From Helicostylum pulchrum (taxonomy: Eukaryota > Mucoromycota > Mucoromycetes > Mucorales > Mucoraceae): DNA of 64,000 nucleotides. Location: positions 124,001-188,000 of the forward strand of contig JAIXMO010000042.1 of the NCBI GenBank assembly GCA_025677825.1. The letters run 5' to 3'. Each line of letters starts with the position of its first letter. The first letter of the stretch is position 1. The notes under the pieces were generated by a model. The model ran no database searches and had not been told where the DNA came from. It saw only the letters and a list, made by a program, of their open reading frames with translations. Made by a program: the position numbers and the translations under genes. This document shows, in pieces, positions 48,827 to 60,398 of this stretch.

Positions 48827-50968
48827 ATGCATCAATTTTTTATATCTATATTCTTACTCTTTAACATTTTGATTTATTCGCTTGCTCAGGTTCCTGATAG
48901 ATTTGACACATGTAAGATACAAGTATATATTTAATTCACTGAAATTATTAATAATTAAATAGCGTGCGGTTACTTGTCACAAAAAATATACTGTTTTGGT
49001 GGTTCAACGGGCTCAGATGTAGACTCAGTTCTGGACTCTAATCTTATGTATCTTGATATAGTCTACGGTAGCGGAAACTCTACAAAGGAATTAGCAACTA
49101 GATGGACCACTATTGCGGCAAACACAAATGGCGTCAACATACAATCCAGACGTAATCCACAATCAATGGTACTTCCGGAAGGGAAAACTATGCTTTTAAG
49201 CGGTGGCTGGAATTCAGACAAGTCTGGTTTAGTTTCGCAGACAATTGCTTATAGTGCTGATAACAACTCCTGGTCTGCTTATCCTAGTTATACAGAGCCA
49301 CCTTTTGGCGTCAGGCAGATGTGAGAAGAATATTTACACATATACATTTATATATATATAAACTAAAGAGTATTCTCTTTTCTTTTTTGGCCTCTTTCGA
49401 ACAACAGTTATTACGCTTCGTCCGTATATATCCCAGAGTACGGTGTTGGATTTTACGGAGGCTATGAAATGTAAATCAGCCGAATTTGTATGTTTTACAA
49501 TTCTTTAGACTAATATTAATGTTTTATGTGTAACCTATATAGTAGAATAAACCAAAGCTGGACATACAACGGTCAAAACATGAGCCAATATGATAGAAAT
49601 GGTAGTCTCAGGTATATTGGGTATACAAGTTTGACCTTTTTCGACATTAAAAAAAATGTCGACGTAAGTCCGTAATTTTTTTGATTGTCCCATCGCAAAA
49701 CCTAATCTATTTGTTTTTTATATTTAGCCTTGGTTTGTGTTCCCTACTCAAAATAACCTGCCTGAAGTTTTTCCTAGATCTCAAACATCAGTCTTTGATA
49801 CTTTAAGTAACAGAATATTTTTCTTTGGCGGTAAATACCGTAATTCTTCAGCAGGAGAATCTTTCCATTATTCGTTCGAAAACTCTGTTACATTTAATGT
49901 TATATCCGGTGCCTGGGATTCACAAATATTAGGCGGATTTCCTCCTAGTGGGAGAATAGGCCACACAACTACGTTATGTAAAGTTATTTAACAATTGCTG
50001 AAATTAAAAAACTCTTGATTATTAACTATTTATCCCTATAGTACTGTCTACCAATAGAGATGTTTTGTTGTACGGAGGAGAAAACAGCTTGAATGACGAC
50101 AAACGTAAAGATAATTTATTTTTATAGTTTGACGGACACTAATTTATATTTGTATTACTATATTACTATTATCATTTTAGCATCACTTGACTACCTTTTT
50201 ACTTTAAACCTTGATTCTTACAAATGGGTACAACAAGGTATTCCAAACTCGGAAGAATTAGATCTGACCCGTAGCCGCCATTCAGGTAGAATATTTACTT
50301 AAATATTTGTGCTGTACTAATATAATATTTTGCTATTAAGCCGTTCCTGTATACAATGACACACTATTTATTGTTTTTGGAAGAGGTGTGTCCGGAATAG
50401 CAATATCTTCGATGGTAATATTGAATGTAACAGTGCCCTCAAATATTTCTTACTTAAGTGCTTATGTTGATCCTAATGGAGTAGCACGCCCGATTAGTAG
50501 TCCTGGATTAAGTACAGGCGCTACAGCTGGTATCGCCATTGGCGCTATAGCCGGAGTGAGTATGGTTTGCAATTTTTTTTAATGATACGGGTTAACTAAA
50601 TAATGTAGGGTTTTATACTTATCACTGCTCTTTTTTGTGTATGGAAAAAGAGTAAAGATAATAAAAAGAAGAAAGAGCTAGAAGAAATGAAAAGACAAAA
50701 CGAAAGAATCGAAACACCTGAAATCGAAGTAAATTGGGAAGCGATAGATAGAAAATTCGCAACTAACCCAAATATTAATCTTGCGTTTACTCCTCGATTG
50801 GTCGATGACGAAGCGACTGTGGCGGATAGCAGATCGGAACCGTATACGCACCCAGTGGTAATACCAAATGCTTTAATATCTCAACGTCCAAATGCTATCG
50901 AGAATAATGCCAATATTACCCTTCCTGCTCATCCTATAATTTTACAGAAACCAGACGGTAGTCTTTAA
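48827..50968 (+). CDS. Kelch-repeat type I membrane protein, copy A
   Basis: Nine exons: 48827-48911, 48963-49320, 49408-49470, 49543-49663, 49728-49977, 50042-50104, 50181-50285, 50341-50555, 50609-50968; 539 residues. Signal peptide MHQFFISIFLLFNILIYSLA. The ectodomain has kelch-like blades with Gly-Gly and aromatic signatures (YCFGGSTGSD, LLSGGWNSDKSG, GFYGGYE, FFFGGKYRN, VLLYGGEN, FIVFGRG) and several N-glycosylation sites. One transmembrane helix (GATAGIAIGAIAG joined to FILITALFCVW) is followed by a basic stop-transfer (KKSKDNKKKK) and a ~100-residue cytosolic tail with conserved IEVNWEAID. Kelch propellers bind proteins or glycans, so a surface receptor or adhesin role is inferred. Copy B at 52591-54752 is a tandem duplicate. 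Confidence 0.9.
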
Positions 50969-52590
50969 GTATTATTCTATGTAATTTACTTTTTGATTTT
51001 ATTTTTACAAATTATAATAATTAAAAAAAAAATAACCCTATAAATGTATATCTGATAATTCATCCATCAATATGACGCTGGTGTCAACCTATAAACATCT
51101 ACTTCTAGATATTAGCGTTTAAGTTAATATGGGCTATCGAGCCATATTAACTAAATAACTTATTTTGACTTATTTTTTAACATTTAACGACTTAACTTGA
51201 TACATTTCATATTTAAATGTAATAATGTTGTTGATTAGTCACATGTCTTACATATATAACCTTTTATAAGTACATGAGAAAGCTCAAAATAAAATATAAC
51301 GCTTCATTTAATAGTTGATATGTAAGCATTAATGTTTCGGTCATCTCGCGTATCGAAACAATGATCGAATCATATAATATCAACATAGCAATAGGAGCTA
51401 ATATAATATATAAATATGAATAATATACTCTGTTGTGACGATTAAAACTTATAGTTATTAGTTAATAATATAGAGAAAAAGCCGGGTCATTCATGCTCTC
51501 CCATCATTATAAATGAATTGGAAAGAACGACCATTTTTTCAATTGCCATTTTCGGGCATACTTTGAAACCTCAGCCTCATAAGTTCACAATTTATGGTAT
51601 ATACAAATATGACATTACAATGTCTAAAAGTGACATTTAGGGAATCTATTGATCTTTGTATCTACGAAAATATGATCCAAGTGCGTGAAAACTAATAAAT
51701 CTTATTTTTCTGCCCCGTACTCTTCAATTAAAGCTTATCTAGTAATTCTTTCTCCCAATTGTAAGTCTATCAAACTAGTTATAAAGAAAAATACTTTATA
51801 TAATTAAAGGATGTATGACTATCGCAGTGTTATTTGACAGGTTTACACGGTGCTATCGACTTTCAATTACAGCCTGAGTTTTTTCGACGGAAGCACATTA
51901 AAAAGGGCATAATACAAATATTAAAGTTACACGTATAGTAAAAAACATGGGTATGCATTACTACTGTATCATTATAATGCAGGATCAAAGAATAAAGAAA
52001 AAAAACGCCAAAAAAAAAAGTAAAAATTGAATACTTATATTCTATTTGGCGCAGTACGCCTATTTGTTTATTTACTTCTCAAAAACGGATAGATCGTCCC
52101 TTCACCTTATTTTTAAAGATGGTAGAGAGCAACGGTAATTGTATGAATTGTTTAGATCTACAAAAGTATATGGTGTTTTATTGCCATAATACCACAATTA
52201 ACAGCTGATGCTATGGTGCAAAAAAAGGTGATATCAAAGGAAAGCAGTAAAATTGTATGTTTATTTAGAATAATCCAAATAGTTTATTTGGCCCCCTGAT
52301 AATGAATATGTATTACAATAATTTCCTAAAATGCTCCAAAAAGTGGCTAAGCATAGTATTACACTTACTGCCGTCTTATATTTGAAAATAAACATTTGAA
52401 CTATTAGAGACCAATCATATACATAATGTCTGTTGAATTAGAAGTAAAATAATTTTTGAAGAAAAAGAATAACTGTCTTTTTTCGGATGCATATTGCACT
52501 ACTAACGTACCCGATCAATATAAAAATAAATGTAGTTTTAGAAAAGACATTTTTTTCTTCTCTTTTCTTCTTCTAGAAATAGTATATTAC
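50969..52590. other. Spacer with a dead phosphatase copy and the copy B promoter
   Basis: Includes an 11-bp-stem hairpin at 51122-51152 (AGTTAATATGG...CCATATTAACT) and the relic at about 51235-51545. 51560-52590 resembles 47960-48826, the flank of copy A. Confidence 0.6.
51235..51545 (-). pseudogene. Dolichyldiphosphatase relic 1
   Basis: Similar at many points to the intact gene at 58098-58893 (compare TTCATTTAATA, ATCTCGCG, CGAAACAATGA, and the GTCATTCATG region near the start codon). It joins exon-3-like sequence directly to exon-1-like sequence, so the exon carrying the PSSH catalytic motif is deleted. No open frame remains. Confidence 0.7.
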
Positions 52591-54752
52591 ATGAATCTAC
52601 CTTTTATATTTATTTTTTTAGCCTTAAATGTCGTAGGATATTCACTCGCTCAGGTCCTCGGTAGATTTTCCCCGTGTAAGATATTACTATATATCTGATT
52701 CCAATCGAAATTATAAATGAACGCTTTCTTTAATAATTATATAGCATGCGGTTATTTGTCGCAAAAAATATACTGCTTCGGTGGTTCAACAGGCTCAGAT
52801 ACGGATTATAGTGCCGATTCTAGTCTTATGTATCTTGATATCGTCTACAGTAGCGGAAACTCTACAAAGGAATTAGCAACTAGATGGACCACTATTGCGG
52901 CAAACACAAATGGCGTCAACATACAGTCCAGACGTTTCCCGCAATCGATGGTACTTCCAGATGGTAAAACTATGATTTTAAGTGGTGGATGGAATACAGA
53001 CAAGTCTGGTTTAGTTTCGCAGACAATTGCTTATAGTGCTGATAACAACTCCTGGTCGGTATATCCTAGTTATACAGAGTCACCTTTGGGAGTCAGACAA
53101 ATGTGAGAACCATATTTACCCAGATTTATATGTATGTATGCAATCGTTAATTGATCTTTTCTTTTTTAAACAACAGTTATTACGCATCATCTGTGTATAT
53201 TCCAGAGTATGGTGTTGGATTCTATGGTGGCATCGAAACGTAAGTATACCGCGTTTTTACATTTTCCAATTTCTTTAGACTAATATTAATACTTTATTAT
53301 AATATATATGCAGGAATATAAATCGAAACTGGACATACAGAGGTCAGAACATGAGCCAGTATGAATATCCAAAAGATATTACAGCTAGAGCTATTGGGTA
53401 TACAAGTTTGACATTTTTCGATATTAGAAAAAATGTTGATGTAAGCTTCGAACTCTGTTAACTGTTATAAAGCAAAGCGTAACATTTTTTTTTAAAAAAA
53501 AATTTATAGCCTTGGTTTGTGTTCCCTACTCAAAACGACTTGCCTACAGTCTTTTCTGGTTTTCAGACATCAATTTTTGATAATTTAAGTAACAGAATAT
53601 TTTTCTTTGGTGGTGCATACCGTAATTCCACATTTTATCCACTTTTGTATTATTCGTTTGGTACTTCTATCACATTTAATGTTGAGTCTGGTGCCTGGGG
53701 GTCTCAAATTCTCGGCGGAATTATTCCAAGTGGAAGAGCGGAACATACGACTACTCTATGTAAAATTATTTAACTGATCGTAAAATTGCAAATACTCTAT
53801 TATTAACTATATATTCCTATAGTGTCGTCTACCAACAGAGATGTTTTGTTGTACGGAGGACTAGACTTTTCTAATAATAACAAACGTAATAATATTTTAT
53901 ACAAAGTATTTGATAGAAGTTAATTTACCTTTTTATTACTCGTTATTATAGCGGTTCTTGACTACCTTTTTACATTAAACCTCGATTCCTATGAATGGAA
54001 ACAACAAAATATCCAAAATCCGAATGCATTAGATTTAATCCGTGCTCAACATTCAGGTACGTTATTTAATTAAATATTATACTGAACTAATATGTTATTT
54101 TAGCCGTACCTGTATACAATAATACACTGTTTATTGTTTTTGGAAGAGGTGCAAGCGGAGTATCGGTCTCCTCAATGGTCATATTAAATGTAACAGATCC
54201 TTCGAATATTTCTTACTTGAGTACTTATGTTGACCCTAATGGAGTAGAGCATTCAAATATTTATGAAGAGGAAAAATCTAGCGATAGTCTGGGATTAAGC
54301 GAAGGAGTTACGGCTGGTATCGCTGTTGGTACTATAATTGCAGTGAGTATGATTTGAGTTACTTTTAAGTGACAGGAACTAACCAAGTGATATAGTGTTT
54401 GATAATTATCAATGCTCTTTTTTGTGTATGGAAGAGAAATAAAAACAAGAAAAAGAAAGATGAACTCGAAGAAATTAGAAGGCGAAACGAAAGAATTGAA
54501 GCGCCTGTAATGGAAGTAAACTGGGAAGTGATCGATCAAAATTACGAAAAGTTTGCTACTAACGCAACTAAAAATTCGCCATATTCGTCTCGACTTTCTG
54601 ATAGCCCCACGGCTATGGCACCTAACAAACCGGAGTTTTTTACTGGTCCACTGCTAGTACCAGAAGGCTTGGAACATCAGCGTCCGGATGCTATCGAGGA
54701 CAATGTTAAGAGTTTTCCTACGGTGTTACAAAAACCAGACGGAGTTCTTTAA
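52591..54752 (+). CDS. Kelch-repeat type I membrane protein, copy B
   Basis: Same exon layout as copy A, starting at the ATG at 52591 (MNLPFIFIFLALNVVGYSLA signal peptide). Ectodomain blades include YCFGGSTGSD, ILSGGWNTDKSG, GFYGGIE, FFFGGAYRN and VLLYGGLD. The transmembrane segment is TAGIAVGTIIAV with LIINALFCVW; the basic stretch is KRNKNKKKKDE; the tail has MEVNWEVID and ends QKPDGVL, where copy A ends QKPDGSL. Exon 2 is almost base-identical to copy A, whereas the juxtamembrane stalk differs (copy B has an insertion around NIYEEEKSSDSLG). Receptor-like function is inferred. Tandem position and collinear flanks show a block duplication of about 3.76 kb. Confidence 0.9.
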
Positions 54753-56682
54753 GTCTTACTCTATGTAACTTACCCTTCAATTTTATCTTTAAAAAATATA
54801 CTAATTAACCCATCCTAGTGAATATATTTTTCACTATCCATCTATCGATATCAAACCATTGTTAAACTTTAAATAATTTCTTCTAAAGAAAATGGTTTAG
54901 ATTATTACGGACATTCGATTCCCATTAAATAACTTATATGTATTTATTATTCAACTGTTGCTGTCTTACCTTGGCCCATTGTTCATACCCAAATCGAGCA
55001 ATGTAATCGATTAACTCTATGTCATTTATATAGTTGATTTTCATACATTTAAAGTATTAACAATCTCACGTTTCGAAACAATGATTGAATCATAGAATAC
55101 GGACATAACAATAGGAACTAGTATAATATATGAAAATGAATAAGATATTCTGTCGTGATGATTAAAACGTATGTAAGTTAATGATATAGTAAGAAAAAAC
55201 ATCAGGTCATTCATGATCTCCCATCACTTTAAACGGGTTTCTTTTGTTAATGTATAAATATCATAACGTAGTACAATAAAATCCATATTTACGCATTAAT
55301 ATCGTATAATTACAACGCTGGAATAGAGAGTAATACTAAAAACGCCAAAAAAAAAAAAATGAAATAAGTGATAAGCTTGTTTACACATGTACAATCCGCA
55401 TATTTGGTTTTTTTTTAGTCTTAAGCTCATTTACTGCTTTGTTTTTCTATATATATATATTTTTTTTCATAAAAAAAAAGACTACAAAACCAGTAAATTA
55501 CACATAACGCCTTGATGTTATACAAGCGAATGGTAATGAACTAATCAGTTGTAACTTTGGGCTGTTGTAGTTACACGTATCCTGCAACAGAAAAAATCAA
55601 GTTACACCTTCATGCTCAAATAGAATCATGTAGTGTAAGGGTACTGTGTTACAATGTCGAAGACATACTTTTATTTATGGTAGCAACTACCAGTCAGATG
55701 ACCGTACTGCTTTTTTTAAAAATTCAAATTTTGGGGAAGAAGAAGAAAAGATTGGCGCATCCCGTGCAAATCAATTGCTTTTCGCATTCGTTACAAAAAC
55801 TTGTAATACATTATGTATTACTTACCGTCGAATCGATTAACATCCTTGTACCCAATCAGAAATATTAAAATAGCCAGAAGGGAGGGGGGAGGGGGGGGAG
55901 ATCATTTTTGCTTGCAATCGGTATAACATTGAATATACGCACACACTCACTAATGAATCCACTTACATGTGTTTTTTTATTTGCCTTTAAGACTTTTCCC
56001 CCCAAAAGTTACAATTTAGTATATAAAATTTATCAAAATGAGTATTATTTTATTTTATTCGCACAGAATTGTTATAGCATAATCTTAGGTAGAGTGAAAG
56101 TAATATTCAATGGAACGCGTCTTCTTCTTTTTTCCCTCTTTTTTTTTACCGTCCCACTGGGTTATTTGAATTTTACATCCAAAAAAGATTATTTCTTGAA
56201 GAGTAATCAGATTTAAAAGCGAAAAGGGTATCACGCGTTACACTTCAGTTAAGATCTGATTATGCATAGCATGACTATAAGCTGTGTTAATTGACGGGTT
56301 TTAAGCTGTTTTTATAAAAATTTACCAATACGGGGTGACATGAGTAAACACGAAAGCCCGAATTTCCATCGCGAGTAATTGTACCGTGACCTTTTTCAAT
56401 CATATAGTTAATATTAGACACAAGTAAAGCATGTATTCGATCGAAGTAATACACACATACATGTCGTTGGGAATATAAAATAATTATTTATGTTTGAGTT
56501 ACCTACTCCCTCGTAAATACATAACCTTGTTTCATGGGTGGAAAAAAAATGAATTCATGTTATGCTGTGGGCTCCTTTTTTTTTCATGGTAGAACAAAAA
56601 AGTAAAATTGATATAAATACCAGGTCAAACATTTCAATTTTCAAAATCTCTATCTAACAATCTTCAGATAACAACTTCTAAT
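54753..56682. other. Spacer with a second phosphatase relic
   Basis: Apart from the relic at about 54850-55240, no gene is accepted. Plus-strand ORFs at 55557-55868 and 55908-56216 have no motif or splice support. A G-rich run lies near 55880-55900. Confidence 0.5.
54850..55240 (-). pseudogene. Dolichyldiphosphatase relic 2
   Basis: Collinear with the 3' part of 58098-58893 (shared CCATTGTTCATA, CAAATCGAGC, ATTGTTAAACT) and then with its 5' part (ATCTCACGTTTCGAAACAATGA, GGTCATTCATGA-like). As in relic 1 the middle with the PSSH exon is missing. It lies just downstream of kelch copy B, as relic 1 lies behind copy A. Confidence 0.75.
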
Positions 56683-57369
56683 ATGCGCGCCTTCTCTACT
56701 CTCTTCATTGCTGCTGCCTTCGCTCTCTCTGGTAAGTAAAAAAAAGAAAAAGTATTATATATATATTGATTACTCAAGTGAACTTTTTCAATAGCCAATG
56801 CTGCTTCCGTTAGCAAGCGTGACATTTCCCCTGCTGTTCAACTCTGTCTTGATAGTATTACCTCTGCTGGTGCCCAACTCGAAGTTGTTAACACTGCTGT
56901 AAATTTTAATCCTTGGTTATTTCTAGTAAAAAATAAACTAATTATTAAGATATAGGTTCTTGCTTTCACCTCTTCTGTCGGTATTATCGGTGCTAACAAA
57001 ATCCACACCTTGGAACAAGTCCTTGAGACCCGTCTCAAGAAGGCTGGTACTGACTGTTGTGTTCAAATTGGTGCCATTACTCTTCCTGAAGCCGATGCTG
57101 TTCTTGCCACTGTTGAGGTTCTCGTCCCCAAGGTCACTAGTGCCTTAAGCGCCATTACATCCAAGAAGTCCCAATTCGATGCTATCTTCTTGGCCACTGC
57201 CATTGTCAAGAACGATATCAAGGCATTGGATACCCAAACCAAGACCTTGGATGCCTGTTTGATCGCTAAGACACCCATTGATCCCCCATCTTACTTGATC
57301 ACTGCCAACGGTTATGTTACCGAGATCAACAACGCTTTCAGTGCTGCCAGATCTGCCTATGGTATCTAA
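56683..57369 (+). CDS. HsbA-like hydrophobic-surface-binding cell wall protein
   Basis: Three exons, 56683-56731, 56795-56898, 56956-57369; 188 residues. Signal peptide MRAFSTLFIAAAFALSANA followed by a KR site. The mature part is predicted all-helical with CLDSITSAGAQLEVVNTA, CCVQIGAITLPEADA and LDACLIAKTP, matching the hydrophobic surface-binding protein A family of secreted fungal proteins. These coat hydrophobic surfaces and can recruit hydrolases. Its coding sequence is C/T-rich with biased codons, unlike the AT-rich flanks, which suggests high expression. Confidence 0.85.
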
Positions 57370-58097
57370 ATACCTTCGTCATCTGTTTATGATTGACTTT
57401 TTTTTTCCATCAAAAAAATATATATTTTCTAAAATAATATCAAAATAATAAATAATTTATTGTCTTTAAAAACTTATTTTACTGTCTTAATTATCTTTTC
57501 CCCCTGGTTAGTTACCGGGAATTATACGGTAGCAGCTCTATTTAATGATGAAAGATCCCCATCCTTAATCGAACATATCATTATATCAAACAGTGGACGG
57601 GGTAATTATATCCAGCAACAAAAATACTACACAAATTTATATTCAAAGTGACAATAATAAAAGTATCCAGTCTTTAACGGTGCATTATCAATCGATGTTA
57701 CACATCGAGCAAAGGGATAATCATCAATCTGATAGAGAGAACATAATGAAATAAATCTTAAGTACAAAGTAATTAAAATACGAAGGCAATAATTTTAGGT
57801 TTGAATGGAGTATGAATCTTTAAAAATTTAACTAGGAAAGTAATTAAATACAGATGGCTGCCAGGTGACGAAAGATTAAAAAGGGAAGCAGTATAAACCA
57901 GATAAAGTGAACACAAAAATATTTTTTAGTCCTATATATCATACCTAGTAGTTTTTAAATGCATTGTTATGTTGTATTCTAATAAATAGCTCTTCAAATT
58001 TTTACTAACTAATAAAAATAAAACCAGAAATTTATTCTTAACCATTGTTAAACTGTAAACAATTGTTTCGAGAGAGAATTATTAAAACTGACATAAT
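57370..58097. other. Intergenic
   Basis: 3' flank of the HsbA-like gene, with AATAAT/AATAAA signals near 57440, then AT-rich spacer. No gene seen. Confidence 0.5.
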
Positions 58098-58893
58098 TTA
58101 TTCCGATTTATTATCAAACTTTTGCTGCCTTAACTTGGTCCATTGTTCATATTCAAATCGAGCGACATTGTCGATTAATCCCATGTCTCTTATATATAGT
58201 TTTTTAGATACGGGCAAGTCCAAAATAAATTCAATTGCACCAAATGAATGTAATAGTTTTGTAACAGTGTACCACGTCAATCCAAAAGAAATTCCGACTA
58301 ATGATCCTATAATGACTTGATTCAATGTATGATATCCTAAATAAATACTATAGTTTAACTTGTTAAAAAAAACTCCATAATCGTTTGTTATAAATGACCC
58401 TATTTACTTTACCGAGAGACAGAAACTAAAATAGCTAGAGAGAACATGGCAAAAATAGTCAAAATCTTCCAGATATCATGATCCAATTGAATAAATCTGT
58501 GAAGGTAAAGCGACCCGTAGACTGCAAAGTACCAAATAAATTGTGAATGACTAGATGGCATACCATACCCATCACCAAGATGACCTATTGATCTTATTTT
58601 AATAAATCGAATCCCCCCCTTTTTTTACTGTATATTTTATACTTACCGTACGGTCTATCTTGTTCAATATTTTCTTTTAATATAAAGTTTAGTGCTTCAT
58701 TTAATAATTGGCCTGCAAGCATTAAGATACCAGCCATCTCGCGTCGCGAAACAATGACTGATGCATAGAAAACCATGATAGCAATGGGGGCTAGTGTAAT
58801 GTATGCGAAAGCATAAGATATTTTGTCCTCGGGATTGAAATATACGTGTGTTAATGATATAGAGGCGAGACCATGTCCTTCATGACCTGTCAT
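58098..58893 (-). CDS. CAX4: Dolichyldiphosphatase (PAP2 family)
   Basis: Three exons, 58647-58893, 58412-58584, 58098-58347; about 222 residues. It hydrolyses dolichyl pyrophosphate in the ER lumen, recycling the carrier for N-glycosylation. Conserved phosphatase motifs are spread across the exons: KENIEQDRPY (C1), GMPSSHSQF (C2, exon 2) and SRIYLGYHTLNQVIIG (C3, exon 3 joined to exon 2). The N-terminus has SLTHVYFN and a first membrane helix (FAYITLAPIAIMVFYASVIV). The SR-YL-YHT form of C3 is typical of CAX4/DOLPP1. It is the only intact copy of three in the window. Confidence 0.92.
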
Positions 58894-59112
58894 TGCAAAA
58901 TAAATTGGGAAAGAAACAACCTGTTTTTTTCAATTGACTTATTTAGATACAATGTGGAAAATCCGCTGGTTTCAAAAACCGCTACGAGTACTTTATTGTT
59001 TTGAAGTGGTATAAAAATGTATACAATGTAAGTTAAATTAAAAAGTTAAATATTAATAATGCGATTGTTTGAAAACGCTTTTGTCTCTAGACCGCCCAAG
59101 TATAGCTTGAAT

Positions 59113-59974
59113 TTAGCATTGCTTCCAAGTTATTGGAATGCGACCGTCGAAAAAGTCACCAACTTTCGCAAAAACAGCAGGAGATAAATCGACAGATCCT
59201 CTACCGCAACCAGCAAAAGGACACTGTATTGTATGTTAGTAAATGAAAAAAAAAAAAAAGTTACTGTTTAAAAGAAATTAAACTTACAATATCTTGTACT
59301 TGTGCCTTTTGAGAGCCATTCGGACCAGTAATAATGACACATCGACCGCAAGTAGGACTAGTATTTGGATTAGGCCAACTTCCAAAATCATGTTCATTCT
59401 AAAAAAAAAAATTGACATGTTAGCAGATACAAATTGATTACTCCTGTATTAACTATTACCATCGCAACGATATTATCTTCAGCTGTAGATTGAGTACCAC
59501 ATGCTGATAATCCTACACCAGGATCTAAGTAACAAAAATTAAAATTAAAACTCTTTTTTGTTTTGTTTAAGAAACATTTTACTAACCATAGTATGTACCA
59601 TCACCTTGGCCACTCATATCATTTGTTTCCCAAGCACCAGAACTACCGCCTGGATATTTGGGTTTTCCAATAGATATTCCTGCTTCATTTTGATATCTTT
59701 TGTTGTGAAATACGTCTAAAACACCGAGTACAATAAACATGACTACAAAGACACCGATGGCACCTGCAGTAACCAAAATTATCTTTCCAAATCGAAATCT
59801 TGCATTGAATTTGGTCCATATGGTAGGCGGAGGAGTAATTAATGGGTCTCGTTCAGTGAATTTGGAAGATACATGGCTGCTACTATCGTTGATCTCGCCA
59901 AAGGGGTGAGTAGCTACATCAGGTAAAGTGCCATTGCTTTTCTCAACATCTACTTGTAATGTTGAATTCGACAT
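59113..59974 (-). CDS. Membrane-anchored RlpA/expansin-like double-psi beta-barrel protein
   Basis: Four exons, about 240 residues, starting at the ATG at 59974 (MSNSTLQVDVEK). A ~55-residue cytosolic region and one transmembrane helix (IILVTAGAIGVFVVMFIVLG, about residues 65-85) give a type II topology. The external domain reads GDGTYY, GLSACG, EDNIVAMNEHDFG, CGRCVIITGPNGS, VQDICPFAGCGRGSVDLS and PAVFAKVGDFFDGRIPITW. That order and the Cys pattern match the RlpA-like/barwin fold, in which the HDF and VDLS Asp residues form the expansin-like site. It ends KQC. A role at the cell wall is inferred. Membrane tethering of this domain, rather than simple secretion, is common in fungi of this type. 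Confidence 0.85.
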
Positions 59975-60398
59975 GCTGGATAAATAATAAGAATAAAAAT
60001 AAAAGATAAGAAGGTTTATTTTATTTTTCAAGAGAACTCTCCTGTTTTCAGTTAGGAGTTTTTGGCTCGTAAACCCGATTTAAACAATTTAACAAGAGTG
60101 GGACAAAGTGTAATTATTCATGTTACACTTGCTTAAAAGAATTCTATGCAGGGAACTTAAAGAACAATAGGCTATTCGCTTATTTATGTAGATCTTTTTT
60201 TTTTTTTCAGAAAGAAAAAAGAAGTAGTTTTTTAATATTGGTATTTTTATTTATAATACATGTGAATTATTTATTTTTTTTAAAAAAAATAAAAAAAGAG
60301 GATGGAAAAAAAGCAATAAAAGAGGGATAAGTTGTAAAATAATGAAATTTGAGAGAATAATATAAATAAAAAAAAGAGGGGATCTAAAGTATTTTTTT
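59975..60398. other. Intergenic: 5' flank of the barrel protein and 3' flank of MET5
   Basis: AT-rich with a T/A run near 60270-60290. No gene. Confidence 0.5.
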
